64,000 nucleotides of DNA, from NCBI GenBank assembly GCA_002415025.1, contig DIBR01000038.1:34429-98428 (forward strand), read 5' to 3'. Positions 16,406 through 24,484 of the stretch are shown one piece after another. The DNA comes from Spongiibacteraceae bacterium UBA5047. GTDB lineage: Bacteria > Pseudomonadota > Gammaproteobacteria > Pseudomonadales > Spongiibacteraceae. A program made the translations under genes and the position numbers. The stretch's first letter is position 1; each line of letters opens with the position of its first letter. The notes beneath the pieces were generated by a model, which made no database searches, was not told the DNA's origin, and was given only the letters and a program-made list of their open reading frames with translations.

Positions 16406-19400
16406 ATGAAGGGGCCATTTATTCGACGCTGGGGCTTGGTGATAACACTGGTGCTGCTCAGCACTTCTTTGGCTGCATGTCGCAGTTCCTCGGGCTCTTC
16501 CGGTTCGTCTGCTGTCGGCGGTGGCTTCGGCACCACTCCGGTACCGGGCGATAACGGCGGAGGCACCACACCTCCACCCGCCGGGGGCGGCGATGGTGGT
16601 ACAACGCCACCGCCTGATTCCGGTTCTGGTGGCGGCGGTGGTAACGGTAATCCCCCGGTGCCTTCAGAGCCCCGCACGTTTGTTATTTTCCCTGATAACG
16701 GCACTGACCGCCCGGCAGGCACGGCGCAAGATGAAGCGCTCTCCGCATTTTTTATCGCTCTGGCCGGTGATGTTGTGGAGTTTGCCGAGGGTACCTTTAA
16801 CTTCGACACGACCCTGGTGATGTCCCATAAAGACGGAATTACGGTGCGTGGCGCGGGCATGCGCAAAACCATCCTCAATTTTGAGCAAAGCAGTACGCCC
16901 GAAGGTTTCTCGATGAGCCATATGAATGGCATCACCATCGAAGATCTGACCGTATACGATACCCCCGGATTCTCTATCAAGATATCGGACTCCGACCACG
17001 TAACGCTGCGAAATATGCGCACCATGTGGAGCAGTGGCGACGGCAATATGGACCCCAATGTGCCGTCCACGCTTGATGTGTCCTGTAATGGCAGTAATGC
17101 CGCCTCCAAGGGCTTCAAGGTACATGGCGGCTCGCACTTGGGTTTGCCCTCTTTTCCTGAGGCGCAAGGCAGCTACGTTGATGCGAACGGTGTCACTCGC
17201 CGCTATGTGGTTGACCCCACTAACGGCGGCTATGCACTTTATCCTGTGCTCACCAACAACGTATTGCTGGATAACGTGGTCGCGCTGGGTGCGTCCGACG
17301 CCGGTATCTACGTGGGTCAATCCAATGACGTTATCGTGCGCAATTCGGAAGCGCTGTTTAATGTGGCCGGCTACGAGATAGAGAACACTGATCGCGCTGA
17401 CCTGTACAACAACGTAGCGCACTGTAATACCACCGGATTTTTGATTTTCGATTTGCCCGGCCTCAACCAGTATGGTGATGGCACGCGAATTTTCGACAGC
17501 TATTCTGGCTTCAATAATCAGCCCAACTTTGCACCGGGCGGCATTGTCTCGATCGTTCCGCAGGGCGTGGGTATGTTGCAGCTGGGTTACGACCGGGTAG
17601 AGTTTTTCAAAAACATCGTCGAGTTCAACCGCACCTTGGGTGTGGTGCTTGTCAGCCACGAATTGCTTGAGTTCAAACCTGATCATCCCGATAAGCGCAT
17701 GGATTTGTATCCCGAAGGGATTCATATCCACAGTAATACCTTCACAACCAACGGCACGCTCCCCGAGCCGCCGCGGGAAGGTGTATTTACCTGTAGTGAC
17801 GATGAGAGTGGCGGTATCGATCCTGGGAAAGTGTTAGAAGGGCTGCAGGATTATCTTACGGGTATTACTGATGATCCGTCTGCTGTCCCCTGTATCGATC
17901 AGACGCATACGTCGCTGCTACCCGCATTGGTTCAGATCAAAACGCTACAGGCAGGCGACCCCTACATTGGCCAGGGCGCGCACATTGTCTGGGACGGTAT
18001 GTACGACAAAGCCAGCAATGGTTGCGACCTTACGCCCGAGTTTGAAGCCAAGGTAGACAACAGCATCGCACAGGACGGCAAACCTCTGGGCAAGCCCGAT
18101 TACGACAGCAGTGATTTCCCTACCTGTCGCTACAACGATTACAAATTCAGTGACGTAAGTGCGGGTACCCGGCGCCACCCTTTGTTCTGGTATTGTTTTC
18201 CTGATGCCGGTGATGTCGGTGCAAACATATTTTCACCTGATAGCCGAAAATATCTTAATTTTGTGGATACTGAGCCCACCAATCCACCCAAAGTGGATAT
18301 AAATGCGCATGATTGCCCGACCTTGTTTGGTGCGCAACTGGCGCCGATTCCGCCCGCCGTTGTTCAGCCTTATGTACCCGGTGCCGGTGGTGTGAAGCCG
18401 CCCACGGCAGATGAAATTCTGGCGGTTTGCGAGTCTGGCAGCGGCAACGCGATCAATGCCGACGCGCTTGCGTTCAACTGCCCGAAATTGTCGCACTACA
18501 ATCTGTTTGCCGACGCGACCGACCCCCGGTCGGGCTTCAATGGCAATGGCGTATTGTTTGATCTGACCACCCCGCTTTTCTCGGATTACGCGAGCAAATA
18601 CCGCGTACTGTTTTTGCCCCCGGGTGAATCTGCCCAGTGGGTTGTGGGCAATGCCTCGTCGCCCAATGCGACCCTCGATTTTCCAGTGGGTACGGTTATC
18701 GCCAAGACCTTTAGCTTTAAAGATGGCGCGAATGAAGATGTTGTTGAAACCCGACTGTTGATTCACCGTTCGGATGAGAAGGGCAGCAGCTTTTGGGAAG
18801 GCTTGCCTTACAAGTGGGAAACGGATTCGTCCGGTAATCGAACCGATGCCGTGCTGGCTGTTTCAGGCGGCAAGAAAAGCGTTAGCTGGAATTATCCTGA
18901 TCCCGATCCGGCTGTTCAAAAAACCTACTCGGGAAGCACGACCAGCTACGCGATTCCGCATCCCAATCAGTGCGGCAGCTGCCACAACAACGACGACCGG
19001 CAGGCGGGTGATGCACCCATCGGCCCGAAGGTTCGCCTTATGAATCGTCCGATTGATTTTGGCAGCGGCCCGGTTAATCAGTTACAGCACCTCTGTGATG
19101 CCGGCTACATAAGCGGCTGTCCGGCTAATCTGGCGGTCAACCCGGCGACATTAGTGGCGTCTAACGCACCGCGTCTGCCGCGTTTTGATGTGCCGGGCGA
19201 TACCTTTTCAATCGCAGGCTTGCAGAATAATAACGCCAGCGATGCGGCCAAGCACAACGTTGAAGTGCGAACACGCGCCTGGCTGGAAACCAACTGCGCG
19301 CATTGCCACAACCGCAAGGGCCTGGCCGGCAGCACCGGCGTGTTCCTGGATGTGTTCCGCAAGGTGGATCTCAACTACGGTATCTGTAAACAGCCGAATA

Positions 19401-19615
19401 CCGCAGGCTCGGCGTCAGGTGGCCGGTCGAGAGATATCGTGCCAACCAGCGCCAATGATTCGATTGTGAGTTTTCGCGTACACTCCGAAGATCTGAGTAT
19501 TCAAATGCCGCCGCTGGCGCGCAGCGTGAAACATGATGAGGCTGCGGCGCTGGTTGATCTCTGGATCAACACCGTGCTGGACGGAGATTACAACAACGGC
19601 GATTGCGCGCCCTGA
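16406..19615 (+). CDS. beta-helix and diheme cytochrome c fusion lipoprotein (TIGR03805 + HNE_0200/SO2930-like)
   Basis: The 1069-residue protein has a lipobox (LVLLSTSLAACRSS) and a long Gly/Pro/Thr linker to about residue 90. Residues about 95-480 are a right-handed parallel beta-helix (MNGITIEDLTVYDTPGFSIK; NDVIVRNSEALFNVAGYEIE; HIHSNTF). From about 690 it matches the HNE_0200/SO2930-type diheme protein (PLFSDYASKYRVLFLPPG) with CGSCH near 855 and CAHCH near 963. These two families are, from memory, usually separate neighbouring genes; here they are one chain. Function unknown; electron transfer at the cell surface is inferred. The start at 16406 has GGGGA upstream and opens the signal peptide; an in-frame upstream start at 16370 is less likely. 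Confidence 0.82.
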   Translation: MKGPFIRRWGLVITLVLLSTSLAACRSSSGSSGSSAVGGGFGTTPVPGDNGGGTTPPPAGGGDGGTTPPPDSGSGGGGGNGNPPVPSEPRTFVIFPDNGTDRPAGTAQDEALSAFFIALAGDVVEFAEGTFNFDTTLVMSHKDGITVRGAGMRKTILNFEQSSTPEGFSMSHMNGITIEDLTVYDTPGFSIKISDSDHVTLRNMRTMWSSGDGNMDPNVPSTLDVSCNGSNAASKGFKVHGGSHLGLPSFPEAQGSYVDANGVTRRYVVDPTNGGYALYPVLTNNVLLDNVVALGASDAGIYVGQSNDVIVRNSEALFNVAGYEIENTDRADLYNNVAHCNTTGFLIFDLPGLNQYGDGTRIFDSYSGFNNQPNFAPGGIVSIVPQGVGMLQLGYDRVEFFKNIVEFNRTLGVVLVSHELLEFKPDHPDKRMDLYPEGIHIHSNTFTTNGTLPEPPREGVFTCSDDESGGIDPGKVLEGLQDYLTGITDDPSAVPCIDQTHTSLLPALVQIKTLQAGDPYIGQGAHIVWDGMYDKASNGCDLTPEFEAKVDNSIAQDGKPLGKPDYDSSDFPTCRYNDYKFSDVSAGTRRHPLFWYCFPDAGDVGANIFSPDSRKYLNFVDTEPTNPPKVDINAHDCPTLFGAQLAPIPPAVVQPYVPGAGGVKPPTADEILAVCESGSGNAINADALAFNCPKLSHYNLFADATDPRSGFNGNGVLFDLTTPLFSDYASKYRVLFLPPGESAQWVVGNASSPNATLDFPVGTVIAKTFSFKDGANEDVVETRLLIHRSDEKGSSFWEGLPYKWETDSSGNRTDAVLAVSGGKKSVSWNYPDPDPAVQKTYSGSTTSYAIPHPNQCGSCHNNDDRQAGDAPIGPKVRLMNRPIDFGSGPVNQLQHLCDAGYISGCPANLAVNPATLVASNAPRLPRFDVPGDTFSIAGLQNNNASDAAKHNVEVRTRAWLETNCAHCHNRKGLAGSTGVFLDVFRKVDLNYGICKQPNTAGSASGGRSRDIVPTSANDSIVSFRVHSEDLSIQMPPLARSVKHDEAAALVDLWINTVLDGDYNNGDCAP

Positions 19616-19648
19616 TTAGAGGGGAAGAACTTCCGATGCTTGGTGAAA

Positions 19649-19667
19649 GGCGGGCGTGATGCCCGCC
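19649..19667. terminator. hairpin between convergent genes
   Basis: GGCGGGC and GCCCGCC pair around GTGAT between the stops of the beta-helix gene and the SRPBCC gene. On the minus strand the stem is followed by TTT, so it may end the SRPBCC transcript and serve both directions weakly. Confidence 0.55.
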
Positions 19668-19684
19668 GCAAGGCCCGATTGATA

Positions 19685-20221
19685 TCAGGCTTTTGGTGAG
19701 CGTGCTGCCTGTTCGTTGGCGTTCAGAGCGTATTTTTCGGTGTATTTTTTGAATCGTTTGAACATCCAGCGATTGGCCATACCCATAATCGGGCGTATCA
19801 GGGCGTCGCTCCAGTTGGGGCCGCCCCGGTTCTCCATGGCCATATACCATGTGACTCGACAGGTGCCGTCGCCCAGATCCGTTACGCGATAGTCTTCGAG
19901 GAATTTTTCAGTCGCATCCTTGCTGCAGCCCACAAAGGTAAAGGCCATCCGCTTGCCGCGCTCCCACGCGACAAATTCCTCATAGCCGTCCATATTCCCC
20001 ATCATGTACACCGTCCGTGTTGTGCCTACGCCAAAGGGTTTTGGTGAGGTCCACTCAACTCTCTGTATGGGAAATGCCCAGACGGTCCAGGAGACTTCGT
20101 CTTCGAACACCTCAAAAATTTGCTCTGGCGTTGCCCGGATAATCTCTTCCGCCTTGTAAACATTTTTGGTCTGTTCCAGAAAATCCAGACCCACCGGGGT
20201 GCATTCGAAGTAGTCGCTCAT
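19685..20221 (-). CDS. SRPBCC-family lipid-binding-fold protein
   Basis: The 178-residue cytoplasmic protein has the helix-grip pattern of polyketide cyclase/dehydrase proteins: IIRATPEQIFEVFEDEVSWTVW, the central strands GTTRTVYMMGNMDGYEEFVAWERGKRMAFTF, and a last long helix (IMGMANRWMFKRFKKYTEKY). This fold binds hydrophobic ligands. The specific ligand or reaction cannot be told. It lies 83 bases downstream of an AraC gene on the same strand and may be read with it. Confidence 0.75.
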   Translation of the reverse strand: MSDYFECTPVGLDFLEQTKNVYKAEEIIRATPEQIFEVFEDEVSWTVWAFPIQRVEWTSPKPFGVGTTRTVYMMGNMDGYEEFVAWERGKRMAFTFVGCSKDATEKFLEDYRVTDLGDGTCRVTWYMAMENRGGPNWSDALIRPIMGMANRWMFKRFKKYTEKYALNANEQAARSPKA

Positions 20222-20304
20222 TGTTGTACCTTTCTGTTATTGATTGAGAATAGTGCTGGAAGTTATTTAGAGTGTCTACCGTCAGATGGTGTGATTGCTA
20301 TCTT

Positions 20305-21321
20305 TCAGCTGCGCCGCTTTGCCTGCCGGTAGGCCGCCGGTGAGGTGCCGGTCAGGCGGCGAAAAGCCTGACTGAAACTGGATGCATCAGCATAGGACAG
20401 TCGCTGTGCAATTTCGTCGGTGCTCATTGCGGTGTTTTCCAGCAGCAGTCTGGCCTGGTCGCAGCGAACTTCATCGACCAATTGCCGATAGCTTACTCCC
20501 TCGCCTTCCAGTTTCCGTCGCAGCGTTCGCACCGTCATGGACAATTCTTCGGCAACCGCTTCCATCGACGGAAGTTCTTTCATGTTGGCGAGGAGTACGC
20601 TGCGAACGCGATCAGTGATGGCGGGTTGCTCGTTTCGAATCCCGGAGGATTCTGCGGCCTTGAGTACTTCATCGGGTACTTGCAGCGGCTGAAACAGCAG
20701 GGATCGAGGAAGTACAAAGCCGCTGCGGGGGGCTGAGAATCGCAGCGGGCCGTTAAAGTATTTGCGATAGAGCTCGGCATGGCTCGGTTCGGGGTAGTTG
20801 AACCAGATTTCAAGAGCCTCAAAGCTGGCGCCCAGAAGATCGTGCGCGACCATGCCCAGAGCCACCATTTCCCGTTCGATGATGACCACCTTCAGGTCGT
20901 CAGGCACGTCGGCATCATCAAAGTACCAGTGTACCCGGTCACCGTGTTCTTCGATGCTCAATTGGCAGAAAGCAAAGGTCATGGCGGAATGGGCCAGCGA
21001 CAGTTGTGCAGCTTCTCCCACCGTCGCGCTATTGGCGAGGGCAAAGCCCCAGACACCAAATGCCGCGAGGTGGTATCGGGAGCCCACAGCCAAACCGATA
21101 CCCGAGTCCAGCGGCTGTCTTGCCAGAATGTTGCGAATCATCTGCAGTTCGTCGCCAGCGGAAATCAGGCTGGTCTGGGAGCGCAAGGCGTCTCCTGACA
21201 GTGAGCAGTTTGCCAATACCTGGGCAGGCGGCATCCCGCGCGCCTGGGCGGCAGACAGCAGAATATGTGCATTGACGACGCTTCGCTTGAAACCGGAAGC
21301 AGTCGGTTGATCGCTACCCAT
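20305..21321 (-). CDS. AraC-family regulator, OruR/arabinose-binding-like N terminus
   Basis: The 338-residue protein has an N-terminal ligand domain of the type found in OruR/ArgR-like AraC proteins (GMPPAQVLANCSLSGDAL; GVWGFALANSATVGEAAQLS). It has a C-terminal double HTH (PSMEAVAEELSMTVRTLRRKL and MSTDEIAQRLSYADASSFSQAFRRLTGTSP). The ligand is not known. It is upstream of the SRPBCC gene and divergent from the VOC gene; both are possible targets. A second AraC of similar layout is at 56950-58029. Confidence 0.85.
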   Translation of the reverse strand: MGSDQPTASGFKRSVVNAHILLSAAQARGMPPAQVLANCSLSGDALRSQTSLISAGDELQMIRNILARQPLDSGIGLAVGSRYHLAAFGVWGFALANSATVGEAAQLSLAHSAMTFAFCQLSIEEHGDRVHWYFDDADVPDDLKVVIIEREMVALGMVAHDLLGASFEALEIWFNYPEPSHAELYRKYFNGPLRFSAPRSGFVLPRSLLFQPLQVPDEVLKAAESSGIRNEQPAITDRVRSVLLANMKELPSMEAVAEELSMTVRTLRRKLEGEGVSYRQLVDEVRCDQARLLLENTAMSTDEIAQRLSYADASSFSQAFRRLTGTSPAAYRQAKRRS

Positions 21322-21581
21322 AGTGATTAACGCTACATCTACTCAGTAGACCCAAATGCAAACGATAGCGGTTACCGCGACGGGCTGCCAGCAAAAGTGC
21401 CTGATTACCGCTAACCACAATTGACTGAAGCTGTGCTGCCGCGCTCCCGGCCTTGAGAAAATGGACTGGATAACACATCTGAGCCACGCAATTAGAGATG
21501 GCTGAGGCTTGTTTCCGGCCGCGCTGTTGTTCACTATCAGTGCAGCGTAGCCGCTAACGATAACAACACAGGATAGGCATC

Positions 21582-22082
21582 ATGGGTGAGGAAGGGTTTG
21601 TCAAAAACATCAGCCACGCAGTCATTCACTGCCGGGACATCAAAGCCACCATCGGCTTCTATCAGTTATTGGGATTCAATGTCGATCGGATCATCAGTCA
21701 TGACTTCAACAATCCGGGTGACATCCATGATCTGGATTCGATTCCCCTGAATCGTACGCCGTCCGGCGATTTTTATTGTGTCGGTATGGGGCTGGGAAGC
21801 ACTGATCCAAAGACTATTACCCGGCTCGAGATCATGCAGTGGGCGGCGCCTGAAAAGCGCGCGAATTACTCCTCGCCGGCAGAACATCTGGGTCTGGTCC
21901 GGCTGGCGTTTTCCGTCAGTGGGGCCAGTGTTCTGGCCGCACGGTTGGCGGAGCAGGGCCACAGGGTTGACCCAGTTGAGACCATCGATATTTCGCCCAC
22001 GCTGAGTTCGGTCTATGCCCATGCTTATGATCCTGATGGCAACTGGGTAACCCTGATGGAATGGGTTAAGCACCGGAAGTAG
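21582..22082 (+). CDS. VOC-superfamily (glyoxalase/dioxygenase-like) protein
   Basis: The 166-residue protein shows two beta-alpha-beta-beta-beta units: HAVIHCRDIKATIGFYQLLGF at the start and RLAFSVSGASVLAARLAEQG to AYDPDGNWVTLMEW at the end. These proteins bind a divalent metal and act as lyases, isomerases or dioxygenases. Candidate metal ligands include the His of SHAVIHC and the Glu near the end (LMEW). The substrate is unknown. It is divergent from the AraC gene with 260 bases between, which hold no other gene I can see. AGGATAGG lies upstream of the ATG. Confidence 0.75.
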   Translation: MGEEGFVKNISHAVIHCRDIKATIGFYQLLGFNVDRIISHDFNNPGDIHDLDSIPLNRTPSGDFYCVGMGLGSTDPKTITRLEIMQWAAPEKRANYSSPAEHLGLVRLAFSVSGASVLAARLAEQGHRVDPVETIDISPTLSSVYAHAYDPDGNWVTLMEWVKHRK

Positions 22083-22113
22083 GCTTTAGTTGAACTGATC
22101 AGGCCTTGGGTAC

Positions 22114-22130
22114 TTCAGTTATAGTTAAGT
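22114..22130 (+). promoter_or_regulatory. candidate response-regulator tandem repeat before the two-component genes
   Basis: TTCAGT-TATAG-TTAAGT has two related hexamers with a 5-base spacer (11-base period). This is the layout used by PmrA/QseB-type regulators. It resembles the repeat at 24421-24437, which suggests autoregulation by the adjacent response regulator. Confidence 0.45.
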
Positions 22131-22178
22131 AACAGGGTTTACCCTGAGTCTTGAACCATTCATAAATACGGGTTGGCC

Positions 22179-22835
22179 ATGCGTTTATTGCTGGCGGAAG
22201 ATGACAAGCAACTGGGTGAATCTCTGCAGGCCGCCCTGGCCCTGGAGGGCTATGCGGTTGATTGGCTTACGCGTGGCAGCGAGGTATTGCACGCCACCGA
22301 AGTTGCCGCGTACGACGCGGTTATTCTCGATATCGGCTTGCCGGGGCTATCGGGGCTTGAGGTCTTGCGCGCCCTGCGCCAGCGTGGCGAAGGCTTGCCT
22401 GTCATGCTCTTGACTGCGCGCGATACGGTGGCCGACCGGGTGCAAGGGCTGGATGTGGGCGCCGACGACTATCTGAGCAAACCCTTCGATGTAAATGAAC
22501 TGTTTGCCCGTCTGCGTTCAATTCTGCGGCGCAGCGCGGGGGTTGCCGGCCCCAGTCTCGTAGCCGGCGAGCTTGAAATTTTTCTGCATAATCACGAGGT
22601 ACGTTTTCGCGGCGAAGCGCTGGTACTGCCTGCCAAGGAAGTTGCGCTACTGGAAGTGCTGGCCCGCAACCGCGGGCGCTTTGTTACCAAAACCCGGTTG
22701 GCAGAGAGTCTGTACAGCTGGGATGACGAGGTCGGCTCCAATACGCTGGAGGTTTACATCTCGCACCTGCGCAAGCAATTTGGCAGCGACAGCATTGAAA
22801 CCCTGCGCGGCGTTGGCTACCGGTTGGTGCTGTGA
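22179..22835 (+). CDS. OmpR-family response regulator (QseB/PmrA-like)
   Basis: The 218-residue protein has a receiver domain with the acidic pair in LLLAEDDKQLG, the phospho-acceptor Asp near residue 51 (VILDIGLPGLSG), the conserved Thr in LLTARD and the Lys in YLSKPFD. A winged-helix DNA-binding domain follows (VALLEVLARNRGRFVTKTRLAESLY, NTLEVYISHLRKQFG, IETLRGVGYRL). ATG at 22179 is preferred to the in-frame TTG at 22173. It overlaps the kinase gene as ATGA. Tandem hexamer repeats upstream of this gene and of the downstream cytochrome operon suggest both are targets. Confidence 0.9.
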   Translation: MRLLLAEDDKQLGESLQAALALEGYAVDWLTRGSEVLHATEVAAYDAVILDIGLPGLSGLEVLRALRQRGEGLPVMLLTARDTVADRVQGLDVGADDYLSKPFDVNELFARLRSILRRSAGVAGPSLVAGELEIFLHNHEVRFRGEALVLPAKEVALLEVLARNRGRFVTKTRLAESLYSWDDEVGSNTLEVYISHLRKQFGSDSIETLRGVGYRLVL

Positions 22836-24253
22836 TGATTGCGCCTTCGCTCCGCAAGCGACTGACTGCTACCGTTATTTCTATCTTTCTCGTGAGCTGG
22901 TTGCTGTCGGCATTGCTGACAACGGTTGCCGCACGTCTGGTATTGCAGAGCGAAGTCGACAAGATGCTGGGCTCCATGCTGGAAGTGACGGCAAAAGTCG
23001 GGCGAACGTTTTTGCAGGGCGAGCTGGAACAACTGCAGGCAACCTTTTCGCAAAGCATGGTGGTGGTGAATGATCAACGGGGTATCGAGGAAGGTACCCG
23101 TGACAACCCCGTGGTGGTCCGGCTCGATGAAGGCCTTGATTTGGGAACTCTCGGTACGCCGGCACTGAATGTCTGGGTGGGCGGAATTCAATTGCTGATA
23201 GGGCAAAATACGCCGATTTTCCCTCACCCTTCGCAGGTTGACATCGGGGTGGCACTGGATCAGGAAATGGACGGCCAGATGTGGCGTGTCACCTATCTCC
23301 ACGACGAGGGCTACCAGGTCTGGTACGCAACGGGCTTGGCGAACACCGCCAGCCAATTTGACGCGGGGCGTCTGTTGTTGCAGTTGCTGATGCCACTGGC
23401 CCTGATCATTCCACTGACGATAGTTGCTCTCTATGTTGGGATTCACCGCAATCTGAAGCCGCTGCGGGCCTTGTCGCAACTTATCGAAACCCGCCGGGCG
23501 CGCCAGAGTCTGGAACCGATTGAGGAGCCGGCCGTTCCCGAAGAAATGATTCCCGTGGTCGACTCGCTCAATCACCTGCTGGAGCGACTGGCCGATACTC
23601 TGGAAAATGAAAAGCGCTTTACCGCGAATGCCGCCCACGAGTTGCAGACGCCGCTGGCGGCGATAACAACCGAAGTCCAACTGTGCCAGCGTCTGCTGAC
23701 TGATGACGCCAGCGCAGAGATGATGCAGCGCATTTACGCGCGTGTGCAGCGGGCATCGCATTCGGTGAGGCAATTGCTGACGCTGGCGAGGCTGGACCCG
23801 CAAACGCCGCTGGGCGAAGAGACGGTGTTGTTGCACCCGGTGCTTGAAGAAGTGGTGTCGGAGTTGGGCCATCGCCTCAGCGAGCGCGGTTTGCAGCTAC
23901 AGTTTGAGGTGGATGACGGCTGCAGTGTTATGGCTAACCGCGCAGCCCTGTTGATACTGTTTCGCAATCTGGTCAGCAACGCCCTGCGTTATACCCCCCG
24001 GGGCGGGCAGGTGGCGATTACTGCCGGCGAAAGGCAGGTGACAGTGGAAAATGATTCGCTGGAAGTCCGTGAGCCTGAGCGCCTGACAGACCGCTTTTAC
24101 CGTGGCGACAATGCTCCGCAACTGGCCGAAGAGGCCGGCACAGGTCTGGGGCTGTCTATCGTTAGTCGCATCTGCGAGCTTCACGGCGCTCGTTTGGCAC
24201 TCGCCTATTGCGCCGATACCGGGCGGTTTAGCGCGCGAGTGCAGTTTCTCTAA
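22832..24253 (+). CDS. sensor histidine kinase (QseC-like)
   Basis: The 473-residue kinase has an N-terminal membrane helix (ATVISIFLVSWLLSALL), a periplasmic sensor of about 140 residues, and a second helix (LLLQLLMPLALIIPLTIVALYV). Then come a HAMP-like linker, the H-box (FTANAAHELQTPLAAI, His near 269), the N-box (LFRNLVSNALRYTP) and the G-box (GTGLGLSIVSRI). It phosphorylates the regulator encoded just upstream, with which it overlaps by 4 bases. The signal is unknown. The N-box region and the G-box are complete, so the enzyme should be active. Confidence 0.9.
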   Translation: MMIAPSLRKRLTATVISIFLVSWLLSALLTTVAARLVLQSEVDKMLGSMLEVTAKVGRTFLQGELEQLQATFSQSMVVVNDQRGIEEGTRDNPVVVRLDEGLDLGTLGTPALNVWVGGIQLLIGQNTPIFPHPSQVDIGVALDQEMDGQMWRVTYLHDEGYQVWYATGLANTASQFDAGRLLLQLLMPLALIIPLTIVALYVGIHRNLKPLRALSQLIETRRARQSLEPIEEPAVPEEMIPVVDSLNHLLERLADTLENEKRFTANAAHELQTPLAAITTEVQLCQRLLTDDASAEMMQRIYARVQRASHSVRQLLTLARLDPQTPLGEETVLLHPVLEEVVSELGHRLSERGLQLQFEVDDGCSVMANRAALLILFRNLVSNALRYTPRGGQVAITAGERQVTVENDSLEVREPERLTDRFYRGDNAPQLAEEAGTGLGLSIVSRICELHGARLALAYCADTGRFSARVQFL

Positions 24254-24316
24254 CCGTTCCTCTCTTATCACTGTTGCAGGCACGCATAAGCGCAGCGTTG
24301 CGGGCAGTGCTGAATT

Positions 24317-24346
24317 GCCTGATACGTTTCACTTAATCAGGCCTAC
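24317..24346 (+). repeat. REP-like palindromic element, copy 1
   Basis: GCCTGAT and ATCAGGC form the ends of a short imperfect hairpin that continues into CTAC. It differs at three of 30 positions from the two copies at 45472-45502 and 45553-45583. It lies in the 231-base gap between the kinase and the cytochrome operon and resembles enterobacterial REP sequences in form. Confidence 0.7.
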
Positions 24347-24420
24347 CCGATGAAGCTCGGTATGAGCCCGGCTCGCACATGCGCCGGGCTGGCCGGCTGG
24401 ATATTCGCTCGCGCAAGGAC

Positions 24421-24437
24421 TTCAGCTTGATTTCAGC
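24421..24437 (+). promoter_or_regulatory. candidate response-regulator box before the PSCyt1 operon
   Basis: TTCAGC-TTGAT-TTCAGC is an exact direct repeat of a hexamer with a 5-base spacer, 48 bases before the start codon of the operon. The layout matches PmrA/QseB-type boxes and resembles the repeat before the adjacent two-component system. Confidence 0.55.
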
Positions 24438-24484
24438 CGGCAGTAGTAGGCTGTGGGTTTAGCCAATACTGAGGTGGGGGAGTC

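Noticed and set aside
16664..17731. Minus-strand 355-codon frame inside the beta-helix gene
   Set aside because: Antisense shadow with no domain; the plus frame has signal peptide and heme motifs.
22817..23872. Minus-strand 351-codon frame inside the kinase gene
   Set aside because: Antisense shadow rich in His/Arg/Gln over a clear histidine kinase.
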